A stretch of 64,000 nucleotides of DNA, taken from contig NZ_RQRS01000021.1 in assembly GCF_004335085.1 (NCBI RefSeq), positions 44,137 through 108,136 on the forward strand, given 5' to 3'. This document shows, in pieces, positions 51,859 to 61,000 of the stretch. The DNA comes from Pedobacter nototheniae. Lineage in GTDB: Bacteria > Bacteroidota > Bacteroidia > Sphingobacteriales > Sphingobacteriaceae. The notes under the pieces were generated by a model. That model worked only from the letters and a program-made list of their open reading frames with translations, did no database searches and was not told where the DNA came from. Position numbers and translations under genes: made by a program. Position 1 is the stretch's first letter, and the number at the start of each line of letters is the position of its first letter.

Positions 51859-52869
51859 ATGAAATTAATATTCGGAACATTATTAGGATTTTTTATTAGC
51901 AGTTGTTCTGCACAAGATTTATCAACGTATACTGATATTAACAATACAGAAAGTAGAAAAAATCCTTTGCAGAAAAATTTTGAGATCACAAAAATTACCA
52001 ATTACTTCTACGTAACCAACAGTAAAAACGAAAATCAAATAATTGCATATTATCTTGGTCATTTATATAAATTTGACCAAAGCGGCAATTTAATCGATAC
52101 ATTAAATTTAGTTGATAAATCAGATTTGCGTCATTACGAGCCAGTCCTTAACGATATAGCTATACAACCCGAAAATTACTTCATTTATTTAGGGGACGGT
52201 TATTTTCCTAATTGGATAAAAACAGGCGACAAAACCAAGCATAAATACAACAAAGTATACAACCAAAATTTGACGATGGAAGCTGATGTCTTGGAACAAT
52301 ATTATAAAGACAGACAAAATATTTCAAACAAAAGTGAAACTGAACGCTGGTTAAAAGAAAAAGAAGTTGATGATGACTTAGCAAAAAAAGCAGAAAATTT
52401 TGAATTGCTAAAACTTATCAAACGTTTAAATGGGCAAGCGAGTTATTGTCAAGAGATAACTTTTCCGTCATCGTCTCCATATTAGAGCATTTTTTTTGTT
52501 ATTGGCAACGAAGTGAATAAGGTAAATGTTCCAAATGAATTAAAATCCCATAGCCGAAAAATCATAGGCAAAAAAGAACTCGAAATGGTTGTTCCTGAAT
52601 TTACTGAAAGACAAAAATACTTTCATTTTGAAAACAAGGAACGGGTAAAAGGATCTTCAGGTACTACGATATCCACTGGTTACAGTGGCTATTGGAGAGG
52701 GAATGCATACTATAACATACAAATCGGGGAAAACACTCTAAAAATAAAAGTAAATACCTCTAAAAGTAAAAATAGCACCATAGAGATAAACAGATCTATT
52801 TTTGTGAATTACAAATATTTTGTACTCATAAAAACAACCGACGGAATTTATTTTATTAAAGAAAATTAG
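51859..52869 (+). pseudogene. Hypothetical lipoprotein gene split by an in-frame amber codon
   Basis: The first part (51859-52485) encodes 208 residues with a lipobox (FISSC, Cys16). It ends at a TAG at 52483-52485. The same reading frame is open straight after the TAG and continues to a stop at 52867-52869, another 127 codons. The text across the break (TFPSSSPY, stop, SIFFVIGNEVNKVNVPNEL) reads as one chain. A GTG at 52513 could start the second part alone, but nothing supports it. The likeliest reading is one lipoprotein of about 336 residues with a single-base nonsense mutation. Suppression or readthrough is possible. No family is recognised. Confidence 0.6.
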
Positions 52870-52965
52870 ATGCAAACAAACACAAATAACTATTTAGGTA
52901 AGCTAAAAGGTCATAGCATTTTTCATTCTTTTCTTTATTTAGCCCCAAGTTTAAATTAAAAGAGA

Positions 52966-53856
52966 ATGGCAATAGATGGCATCAGGATAATTGACGGGGA
53001 TACAGCTTACGACACCTACTGGGGCTTCATGGACTTATACGATAAAGGTGTCGACTTTGAATTGATATACAAAGAGCTTCCACTTATTCAAGCAGATTAC
53101 TTAAATGATTTTGATAATGAAATATATGTAACATCCTATGCGTTGGCTTTGTGGGAAACAGGCCAAATGACACCTGAAAAATTATTTTATATAAAATCGA
53201 TCGTTGATAAGGGAGCAAGTGTAAAAAAATGGGCTGAAAACAGCAAAGAGCAAGGTAAGGTGAGACAAAATGAACTTGACAAATTCTTAAAGAAGATCAG
53301 CAAGACAAACACTAAAGTAAGACCAAGAAAAAACTATAGAAAAATAAGCAACCTTTATTTCCAACCAGATGATGCATTAACTTTTCAACTTAAAGACGGA
53401 AATTATCGAGCCGTCATTTGTGCAAAAATAGAGCAATACAGGGGAAAATGTAATTATATTTTAGTCCCAACAACGTTCAATTCAGATATAAAACCAACAA
53501 TTAACAACTTGGAAGACGAGGAAATATTGGGTAGGACAATAGGCAGCGGCTATAGCCAGGATACAACAAGAGAAATGCAGCGGGGCATAGAAAGAATCTG
53601 GAACTTGTTAGGCGGCAACTGTAATTTCTTTTTTGGTCTTGTTCAACTGGCGGTAGACCACAAAGATTTTATAGGTTTCAAAGATAAATTTGAAAAGTTT
53701 GGAACCCTTAAAATAGTGGAGGGGCTTAAAGAAACGGGATCGTTCGGATATGAGCGTAACTTTGAGGGATTTGAAACAATTTTTGGGGACTTAGAAAGAC
53801 ATATAAAAGTATTTGAATACAAAAAATATCCGGTGAAAGCTTTATGCGACTTATAA
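52966..53856 (+). CDS. Uncharacterised protein, possible immunity type
   Basis: 296 residues with no signal peptide or membrane helix. The first 100 residues (IDGDTAYDTYWGFMDLY, then YVTSYALALWETGQMTPEKL) resemble DUF4259-like small domains. The middle (NLYFQPDDALTFQLKDGNYRAVICAKIEQ) resembles the beta-barrel of Imm26-type immunity proteins. These are weak visual resemblances. It lies in a small accessory patch next to the broken lipoprotein gene and two palindromes, which suits an orphan immunity gene; no toxin is next to it. Confidence 0.6.
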   Translation: MAIDGIRIIDGDTAYDTYWGFMDLYDKGVDFELIYKELPLIQADYLNDFDNEIYVTSYALALWETGQMTPEKLFYIKSIVDKGASVKKWAENSKEQGKVRQNELDKFLKKISKTNTKVRPRKNYRKISNLYFQPDDALTFQLKDGNYRAVICAKIEQYRGKCNYILVPTTFNSDIKPTINNLEDEEILGRTIGSGYSQDTTREMQRGIERIWNLLGGNCNFFFGLVQLAVDHKDFIGFKDKFEKFGTLKIVEGLKETGSFGYERNFEGFETIFGDLERHIKVFEYKKYPVKALCDL

Positions 53857-54021
53857 TGTATGCCAAAACTAAAAAAACTACATATTCCAACCAGTTCAGC
53901 TGAAAGGTAAATTGTATTGTTTTTTTACTTTTTTGGAACAAGCTTATAATTTCTTTGAAAGCTCTTGGGGTGCACATCTACAAATTCGTAGTATTTTAAT
54001 GAGTTAATTTTGTTATACCTG

Positions 54022-54100
54022 TGCTCGGTGTTATCACCAATCGCATATAATAACATATTACTTAGATCACATTTAGATGGTACGGTGATAACACCAAGCG
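54022..54100. repeat. 78-base element with 12-bp inverted ends
   Basis: GGTGTTATCACC at 54027-54038 and GGTGATAACACC at 54084-54095 are exact reverse complements, extended by GCT/AGC outside with one mismatch (54023-54025 with 54097-54099). Each arm also has internal GGTG/CACC symmetry. It looks like the two ends of a small mobile or recombination element. Confidence 0.6.
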
Positions 54101-54137
54101 CAAGGGTAACAAACATTTGGAAACTATTAAAATTCAG

Positions 54138-54189
54138 TTGTTTTGATTTTTTTGTTTTGAAAAAAATCAAAACAAAAAAATCAAAACAA
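54138..54189. repeat. Perfect palindrome, TTTTGATTTTT family
   Basis: Arms of 23 bases at 54138-54160 and 54167-54189 are exact reverse complements with an AAAAAA loop. They use the same words (TTTTGATTTTT, GTTTTGA) as the block at 5549-5653, so they are a second locus of that family. Confidence 0.85.
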
Positions 54190-54302
54190 AAATAATTCGG
54201 TCTTTAATTTTTCAATTTGTGAAAAACATTAGAGAAGAATTAAAGCCTGCCATTCCTTTTAACAAAAATGAACTTTTCATTTCATAATAATAATAGTCCA
54301 CT

Positions 54303-54310
54303 TATATTTG
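54303..54310 (+). promoter_or_regulatory. TAnnTTTG promoter box of folC
   Basis: TATATTTG ends 9 bases before the folC ATG at 54320, suggesting a leader of only a few bases. Confidence 0.45.
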
Positions 54311-54319
54311 AACTATATT

Positions 54320-55609
54320 ATGAACTATCAGCAAACGCTTGAATTTTTATACAGTAAACTACCAATGTTTACCCGTATAGGTGCATCAGCATTCAAAAAA
54401 GACTTGACAAATACCATAGCTCTTTGTGAAGCAATTGATAATCCTCAAACCAAATTCAAAACCATCCACGTTGCTGGTACAAACGGCAAGGGATCAACCT
54501 CTCACATGCTGGCTTCTGTTTTACAAGCCCAAGGTTATAAAACTGGATTGTATACCTCTCCACACCTAAAAGATTTCCGCGAACGTATTCGCATTAATGG
54601 AAAAATGATGAGTAAAACCGAGGTATGTTCTTTTGTGCAAAAGCAGAAACAATTAATAGAAAAAATTGAGCCTTCGTTTTTTGAAGTTACTGTTGCAATG
54701 GCATTTGATCATTTTGCTAAACACGAAGTTGATATAGCTGTTATTGAGGTTGGCTTAGGGGGCCGCTTAGATTCTACAAATATAATTACTCCCCAAATTT
54801 CAGTTATTACCAATATTAGCCTCGATCATACTAACATGCTTGGAAATACCCTCGCAGAGATTGCTGGAGAAAAAGCCGGTATTATTAAGAAAGGCATTCC
54901 TTCCGTTATTGGCGAAACTCAAAGCGAAAGCCAACCTGTTTTTATCGCAAAAGCGAAAGAAGTAAACTCACCAATAATTTTTGCAGATCAACAACTTAGC
55001 GCTCAAGATATTTCTATAAAAAACGGGGAACTTTCTTTATCCATTTATCAAGGTGAAAATTTAAAATATAGCAAACTTCAAAGCGATTTAACTGGTATAT
55101 ATCAACCAAAAAATATGGTTACTGTTCTACAAGCGCTTGATGTTTTGAATCTGAAAACGAGCTTAAAAATCAGTAAAGAAAATATTTACCAAGGTTTAAA
55201 ACAGGTTAAAAAGTTTACGGGTTTACAAGGAAGATGGCAAACGCTCGGTAAAAATCCTTTAATTATTTGTGATACCGGGCATAACGAAGCTGGAATAACC
55301 GAAGTTGTTAAAAATATAAGCTTAACGCCATATAAAAACCTTCATGTTGTATTTGGAATGGTAAAAGACAAAGATATTTCAAAGGTTTTATCCATTTTAC
55401 CTAAAGAAGCGACATATTATTTTTGTAAACCAGATTTAGAAAGAGGCTTGCCTACTGAAGAACTTGAACAACAAGCCGCTGCATTTGGCTTAAATGGCAA
55501 AAGCTTTAGTTCCGTAGCAAAAGCAAAGGCATCAGCTATATCAAAAGCTTATAAAGAAGATTTGGTTTTTATTGGCGGAAGTACCTTCGTAGTAGCAGAA
55601 TCGATATAA
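54320..55609 (+). CDS. folC: Folylpolyglutamate/dihydrofolate synthase
   Basis: Adds glutamate to dihydropteroate or folates with ATP. The 429-residue protein has the Mur-ligase-type P-loop GTNGKGST at residues 53-60, YTSPHLKDFRERI for the folate-binding loop, VIEVGLGGRLDSTN, the lysine-bearing GEKAGIIKKGIP, and the C-terminal LQGRWQTLGKNP and CDTGHNEAG. The ATG at 54320 is preferred to an upstream TTG. Folate synthesis links it with pabB at 17.3 kb, though they are not clustered. Confidence 0.95.
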   Translation: MNYQQTLEFLYSKLPMFTRIGASAFKKDLTNTIALCEAIDNPQTKFKTIHVAGTNGKGSTSHMLASVLQAQGYKTGLYTSPHLKDFRERIRINGKMMSKTEVCSFVQKQKQLIEKIEPSFFEVTVAMAFDHFAKHEVDIAVIEVGLGGRLDSTNIITPQISVITNISLDHTNMLGNTLAEIAGEKAGIIKKGIPSVIGETQSESQPVFIAKAKEVNSPIIFADQQLSAQDISIKNGELSLSIYQGENLKYSKLQSDLTGIYQPKNMVTVLQALDVLNLKTSLKISKENIYQGLKQVKKFTGLQGRWQTLGKNPLIICDTGHNEAGITEVVKNISLTPYKNLHVVFGMVKDKDISKVLSILPKEATYYFCKPDLERGLPTEELEQQAAAFGLNGKSFSSVAKAKASAISKAYKEDLVFIGGSTFVVAESI

Positions 55610-55731
55610 AATCTTTACAAAAACTTCAAAAATACTTCATTCAAAAGTCGTTACTTTAACCCATTAATGAAGTTGATGGTCTATTTTAAAACGATCAAAT
55701 ACTTTAACCAAAATATATTAATATAGATAGA

Positions 55732-57390
55732 ATGAAAAAAACCACTTACTTATTCTTTTCTCTTTCCGTTTTTTCGCTTTCAATAGCTGTCGGACAAACC
55801 AAGAAAACAGTCGCTACTCCACCTAAAACTTATCCAGCAGAAGTTGCCCGCCCAAAATTAGTTGTGGGTTTAGTAGTAGATCAAATGCGTTGGGATTATT
55901 TATACCGCTATTACAACCGATACACCAATGGTGGATTTAAAAGATTAATTAATGATGGTTTCTCAGTAGAAAACACCTATATTCCTTACACACCTACCTA
56001 TACTGCTTGTGGGCACACTTGTATTTATACCGGCTCTGTTCCTGCTGTTCATGGTATTATTGGTAACGATTGGTACGATCCAGAGACAAAAAAAAATATG
56101 TACTGTACTCAAGATACCTCAGTAGTTACTGTTGGCAGTACACCGTCGACAGAAGGAGAAATGTCTCCTAAAAATATGTTAACCACAACAATTACCGACG
56201 AATTAAGGTTAGCAACAAATTTTAAAGGAAAAGTAATCGGTGTATCATTAAAAGATAGAGGTTCTATTTTACCTGCAGGTCATGCAGCAAATGCAGCCTA
56301 CTGGTATCAAGGTAGCACAGGAAACTGGATTACCAGTAGCTATTATATGAAAGAAGTTCCAACTTGGATAGCCGATTATAATAAATTGAAACTTGCAAAT
56401 AAGTTTTACGCTAAAAACTGGGAAACACTTTACCCAATTAATACTTACGTAAATAGTACCAGCGATGAAAAAGCTTACGAGGGTAAAAACAGTACTTTCC
56501 CACATAATTTAAGCCAATTTGTTGATCGTAATTTCGACGCCATCAGAAGTACACCTTATGGAAACACAATTACGCTTGATTTAGCAAAATTAGCCATCCT
56601 TTCTGAAGATTTAGGCCAAGATAATATCACCGATTTCCTTGCGGTGAGCTGCTCTGCTACAGATTATGTTGGTCATGCTTACGGCCCTAACTCTATTGAA
56701 GCGGAAGATACATATTTACGCTTAGATAAAGATTTTGAGGAGTTTTTTAATTATTTAGATAAAAAGGTTGGTAAAGGAAATTATATGGTTTTCTTAACCG
56801 CCGATCATGGTGCTGCACATGTTCCAGCTTTTATGCAAGAAAATAAGTTACCTGGAGGCGTAGTGAGCGACAAAGAAATTGCAAGTCAATTAAACACTTA
56901 TCTTAACAATAAATTTAAAGTAAATAACATCGTATTAAAATCTCAAAACAATCAAATCATATTCGATCATGATAAAACTGATAACGGTACGGTTAGTTTT
57001 GATGTAATTAAAGCTGCTTCTGTAGAGTTTCTAAAAAGATTAGATGGTTTTGCTAACGCAGTTGATATTTCTAAAATATCATCAAGCACTTTGCCGCAAA
57101 TTCAAAAAACAATGATAACAAATGGATATAACGCCCGAAGAAGTGGTGATATCTATTATATTTTAAATCCAAATTGGTTTAACGGCGGTCCAACAGGAAC
57201 CACACACGGAAATTGGAACCCTTATGATTCACACATTCCTTTGGTATTTATGGGTTGGGGAATTAAACCAGGTGCCTCAAACAAGACACACTATATGACG
57301 GATATTTCAGCAACATTAGCTGCTCTGCTTCATATCCAAATGCCTAGCGGTTGTGTTGGAGAACCAATTACAGAAATAACGAACAAATAA
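55732..57390 (+). CDS. pafA: Alkaline phosphatase, PafA-like
   Basis: Secreted phosphomonoesterase of 552 residues, of the type-I phosphodiesterase/NPP fold. After a signal peptide (to about residue 21) come the first metal Asp in VVGLVVDQMRWD, the nucleophile Thr91 in TYTACGHT, IIGNDWYDP with the conserved Asn, and SLKDRGSILPAGH, whose Lys-Asp-Arg is the phosphate-binding signature of PafA. Later metal ligands are in SATDYVGHAYGP and TADHGAAH. It is likely zinc dependent and releases phosphate from organic esters, complementing the PiT uptake genes at 2-3.5 kb. Alone in its unit. Confidence 0.93.
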   Translation: MKKTTYLFFSLSVFSLSIAVGQTKKTVATPPKTYPAEVARPKLVVGLVVDQMRWDYLYRYYNRYTNGGFKRLINDGFSVENTYIPYTPTYTACGHTCIYTGSVPAVHGIIGNDWYDPETKKNMYCTQDTSVVTVGSTPSTEGEMSPKNMLTTTITDELRLATNFKGKVIGVSLKDRGSILPAGHAANAAYWYQGSTGNWITSSYYMKEVPTWIADYNKLKLANKFYAKNWETLYPINTYVNSTSDEKAYEGKNSTFPHNLSQFVDRNFDAIRSTPYGNTITLDLAKLAILSEDLGQDNITDFLAVSCSATDYVGHAYGPNSIEAEDTYLRLDKDFEEFFNYLDKKVGKGNYMVFLTADHGAAHVPAFMQENKLPGGVVSDKEIASQLNTYLNNKFKVNNIVLKSQNNQIIFDHDKTDNGTVSFDVIKAASVEFLKRLDGFANAVDISKISSSTLPQIQKTMITNGYNARRSGDIYYILNPNWFNGGPTGTTHGNWNPYDSHIPLVFMGWGIKPGASNKTHYMTDISATLAALLHIQMPSGCVGEPITEITNK

Positions 57391-57418
57391 TTTTCAAAAA
57401 CTATGCTCAAAAGGCTAA

Positions 57419-57542
57419 GAAACTTTTTAAATTTTGTCTAAAAAAATGATCGTCATTCTGAACTTGTTTCAGAATCTATCTTAAAAGACCGCGAACTAAA
57501 TTCAGGATGACGGAGTATATTTAGTGAAATTTAAACAGTTTC
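57419..57542. repeat. MITE-like element with terminal inverted repeats, copy B
   Basis: The left end GAAACTTTTTAAATTT (57419-57434) is the reverse complement, with one change, of the right end AAATTTAAACAGTTTC (57527-57542). Inside, CGTCATTCTGAA (57451-57462) pairs with TTCAGGATGACG (57501-57512). The left 69 bases match the copy at 5660-5728. The whole 124-base unit has no coding capacity and lies in a gap between genes, as small non-autonomous elements do. Confidence 0.75.
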
Positions 57543-57565
57543 ATAGTTTTTTTTATTTTAACATC

Positions 57566-57937
57566 ATGTCAAAATATATAGCAAATCGCCTTACTCCAAT
57601 GCTGGAATCTCATGATATGCCAGCTACACTAAAGTTTTACACAGAGGTTTTAGATTTTACTTGTGAAGTTAAATCCGACGATTTAAGTTGGTTAATCCTC
57701 GTTAAGGATGAAATAGAAATTATGTTCAGCGCCCCTAACGCACATCGAAATATGCCAAAATCTATTATGAGTGGCTCTCTGTACATCAATACAAATGAAG
57801 TAACCGAATTATGGGAAAGGTTAAAAAATATATGTCAAATCTGTTATCCGGTAGAAGATTTTGAATACGGCATGAGAGAGTTTGCTATATACGATAACAA
57901 TGGCTATTTGCTTCAATTTGGCCACGAATTAAACTGA
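57566..57937 (+). CDS. VOC family protein
   Basis: 123 residues with the glyoxalase/bleomycin-resistance/dioxygenase fold. Two beta-alpha-beta-beta-beta units are visible: ANRLTPMLESHDMPATLKFYTE, then SGSLYINTNEVTELWERL, ending GMREFAIYDNNGYLLQFGHE with a likely metal Glu or His. No conclusive metal set or substrate can be read. The ATG at 57566 (MSKYIANRL) is used; an earlier GTG at 57524 lies inside the right end of the repeat element and adds an implausible start. Confidence 0.82.
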   Translation: MSKYIANRLTPMLESHDMPATLKFYTEVLDFTCEVKSDDLSWLILVKDEIEIMFSAPNAHRNMPKSIMSGSLYINTNEVTELWERLKNICQICYPVEDFEYGMREFAIYDNNGYLLQFGHELN

Positions 57938-57990
57938 ACTAAAAGCCATAACGGTTTAGAGTATTCTCAGGAGTAAGCTACTTATTTTAG

Positions 57991-57998
57991 TACATTTG
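57991..57998 (+). promoter_or_regulatory. TAnnTTTG promoter box of icmF
   Basis: TACATTTG lies 67 bases before the ATG at 58066; a second, TATATTTG, is at 58008-58015. Either gives a leader of about 45-60 bases in which I see no cobalamin riboswitch. Confidence 0.4.
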
Positions 57999-58065
57999 CG
58001 CAACCAAATATATTTGGAAACAAGGATCAGCAATGTTAAAATTCTAATCCTTAAAATCCTTTAAT

Positions 58066-61000
58066 ATGCAACAAGTAGAAATATATAAGCCCAAAAACAA
58101 AATCCGCTTTGTAACAGCAGCCTCCCTATTCGATGGTCATGATGCAACGATCAATATAATGCGTCGTATCCTTCAGTCATCAGGTGCAGAAGTAATCCAT
58201 TTAGGGCATAATCGCTCTGTTGATGAAGTGGTAAACTGTGCCATTCAAGAAGATGTTCAGGGTATTGCCATGACTTCTTACCAAGGCGGCCACATCGAGT
58301 ATTTTAAATACATGTATGATCTTTTACAAGAACGTGGATCTGGTCATATCAAAATATTTGCTGGTGGTGGTGGCGTTATTTTGCCTGTCGAAATTGAAGA
58401 ATTACAAGCTTACGGCATTTCTAAAATCTATTCTCCCGATGATGGTCGGAAAATGGGATTGCAAGGGATGATTAATGATATGCTTCGTCAAACAGATTTT
58501 GTAACCAAGACGAGTATTACCGAAGAACTTCAAACAATACCTCAGAAAGATATAAAGGCTATTGCTGGTGCAATTACTGTTGCCGAGAATGATCCTGAAG
58601 GTGCACAAGCCTTTGTTGATGAACTAAAAAAATTATCTAAAAATAATAAAGCACCTATTTTAGGCATTACTGGAACAGGCGGAGCGGGTAAATCTTCTTT
58701 GGTTGACGAGCTCGTTAGGCGGTTTTTAGTAGAAGTTAAAGATAAAACTTTAGCAATTATTTCTGTCGATCCATCAAAACGGAAAACTGGTGGCGCTTTA
58801 TTGGGCGATCGTATCCGGATGAATGCTATTAATAACCCAAGAGTTTACATGCGCTCTTTAGCAACCAGACAGGCCAATCTGGCTTTATCTAAAAACGTAC
58901 AAGAGAGTATAGATATTTGTAAAGCCGCTGGTTACGACCTTATTATTGTAGAAACATCTGGTATTGGTCAGTCGGATACAGAAATTACTGAGCATTGCGA
59001 TGTGTCTTTATATGTAATGACTCCCGAATTTGGTGCTGCTACCCAGTTAGAGAAAATCGACATGCTTGATTTTGCCGATCTTGTGGCTATAAATAAATTT
59101 GATAAAAGAGGTGCTTTGGATGCTTTGCGTGATGTACGTAAGCAATACAAGCGTAATCACAATATATTTGACGCCAAAGATGAAGAAATTCCAGTTTATG
59201 GAACTATGGCTTCACAATTCAATGATCCCGGAATGAACAATCTGTTCGTTGCTTTAATGGATCAAATTAAGGTTAAAACTGGAACTGATTTCCATGCAAA
59301 AATGGAGCTTACGTCAGATCAGTCTGAAAAAATTTATATCATTCCCCCCGATCGAATCAGGTATTTAGCCGAAATTGCTGAAGCCAGCCAAGCTTATAAC
59401 GAATGGGTTGATAAACAAGCTGGTATTGCAAGAAAAATGTATCAGCTTAAAGGTGTAATCGACTTGCTAAATGATCGTGGATTACAAAAAACAGGAACTC
59501 TTTTGCCAAGTGCCGATGGACTAGAAGAAGCTTATTCATTTTTTGAAGAACAATTAGATGGAGAATGTAGACGTTTGCTACGCCAATGGCCAGAAACGAA
59601 AAAAAGCTACAAGCAAGAGTTTTTCATCTATAAAGTTAGAGATAAAGAAATTAAGCAACCTCTTTACTATGAATCTCTTTCAAAGTTAAATATCCCCAAG
59701 GTTTCCTTACCAAGATATGAGGATTGGGGAGACATTCTACGCTGGTTACTAACCGAAAATCTTCCTGGAGAATTTCCTTATGCAGCAGGTGTATTTCCTT
59801 TAAAGCGTGATGGTGAAGATCCCACAAGAATGTTTGCTGGAGAAGGTGGTCCAGAAAGAACAAATAAGCGTTTTCACTACGTTTCATTAGGCCAGCCAGC
59901 GCACCGATTATCTACAGCTTTTGATTCAGTAACCCTTTACGGCGAAGATCCACATATACGTCCGGATATCTATGGCAAAATCGGTAACTCCGGAGTAAGT
60001 ATTGCTACTTTGGATGATGCTAAGAAGTTGTATTCAGGCTTCGATCTTTGTGCGCCTTCAACGTCGGTATCCATGACGATTAATGGCCCCGCTCCTATGC
60101 TTTTAGGCTTTTTCATGAATGCTGCCATTGATCAGCAATGTGAAAAATATATTATAGAAAATGGCTTGGAAGAAGAAGTAAAAACTAAAATTGATGCAAT
60201 TTATAAAGCTAAAAATTTAAAAAAACCGTCGTACAATGGTTCACTCCCAGAAGGTAACAATGGTTTAGGTTTAATGCTTTTAGGTGTTACCGGCGACCAG
60301 GTTTTACCAGCTGATATTTATGCTAAAATAAGAGCATATGCTATTAGTTCTGTAAGAGGAACCGTTCAGGCAGATATTTTAAAAGAAGATCAAGCCCAAA
60401 ATACTTGTATTTTTTCTACAGAATTTGCACTCCGTATGATGGGTGATATTCAGAAATATTTTATTGATGAAAAAGTAAGAAACTTTTATTCAGTATCCAT
60501 TTCCGGCTATCATATAGCAGAAGCCGGTGCCAATCCAATTTCACAACTCGCATTTACGCTTAGTAATGGTTTTACCTTTGTAGAGTACTATTTAAGCCGT
60601 GGCATGCATATCGACGATTTTGCACCTAACTTATCATTTTTCTTCTCAAATGGAATTGATCCTGAATATGCTGTAATTGGCCGTGTAGCCAGAAGAATTT
60701 GGGCTAAGGCAATCAAAAATAAATATAAAGGGAATGATCGCTCCCAAAAATTAAAGTATCACATCCAAACCTCTGGACGTTCCTTGCATGCCCAGGAGAT
60801 TGATTTTAACGATATCAGAACTACTTTGCAAGCACTTTACGCAATCTACGACAACTGTAATTCGTTGCATACCAACGCTTATGATGAGGCTATAACAACT
60901 CCAACTGAAGAGTCAGTTCGTAGAGCAATGGCTATACAATTAATTATCAATCGCGAATTAGGTTTAGCTAAAAATGAAAATCCTTTACAGGGTGCATTCA

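Larger units (their letters stand above)
53857..54319. other. Gene-free region with two palindromic elements
   Basis: Between the putative immunity gene and folC I see no supported gene; two minus-strand ORFs (53726-53977, 53925-54170) overlap the palindromes and each other and look like chance. The region holds the inverted repeat at 54022-54100, the perfect palindrome at 54138-54189, and the folC promoter box. Confidence 0.6.

Noticed and set aside
51859..52869. Frameshift as explanation of the split lipoprotein gene
   Set aside because: Both halves are in the same reading frame with a stop between them, so a nonsense codon, not a frameshift, is the simplest reading.
53726..54170. Two overlapping minus-strand ORFs near the palindromes
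   Set aside because: They overlap the C-terminus of a supported gene and the inverted repeat, and differ in frame. No motif supports them.
57524..57565. GTG start giving a 14-residue extension of the VOC protein
   Set aside because: It starts inside the right end of the MITE-like element and the ATG at 57566 gives the normal family N-terminus.
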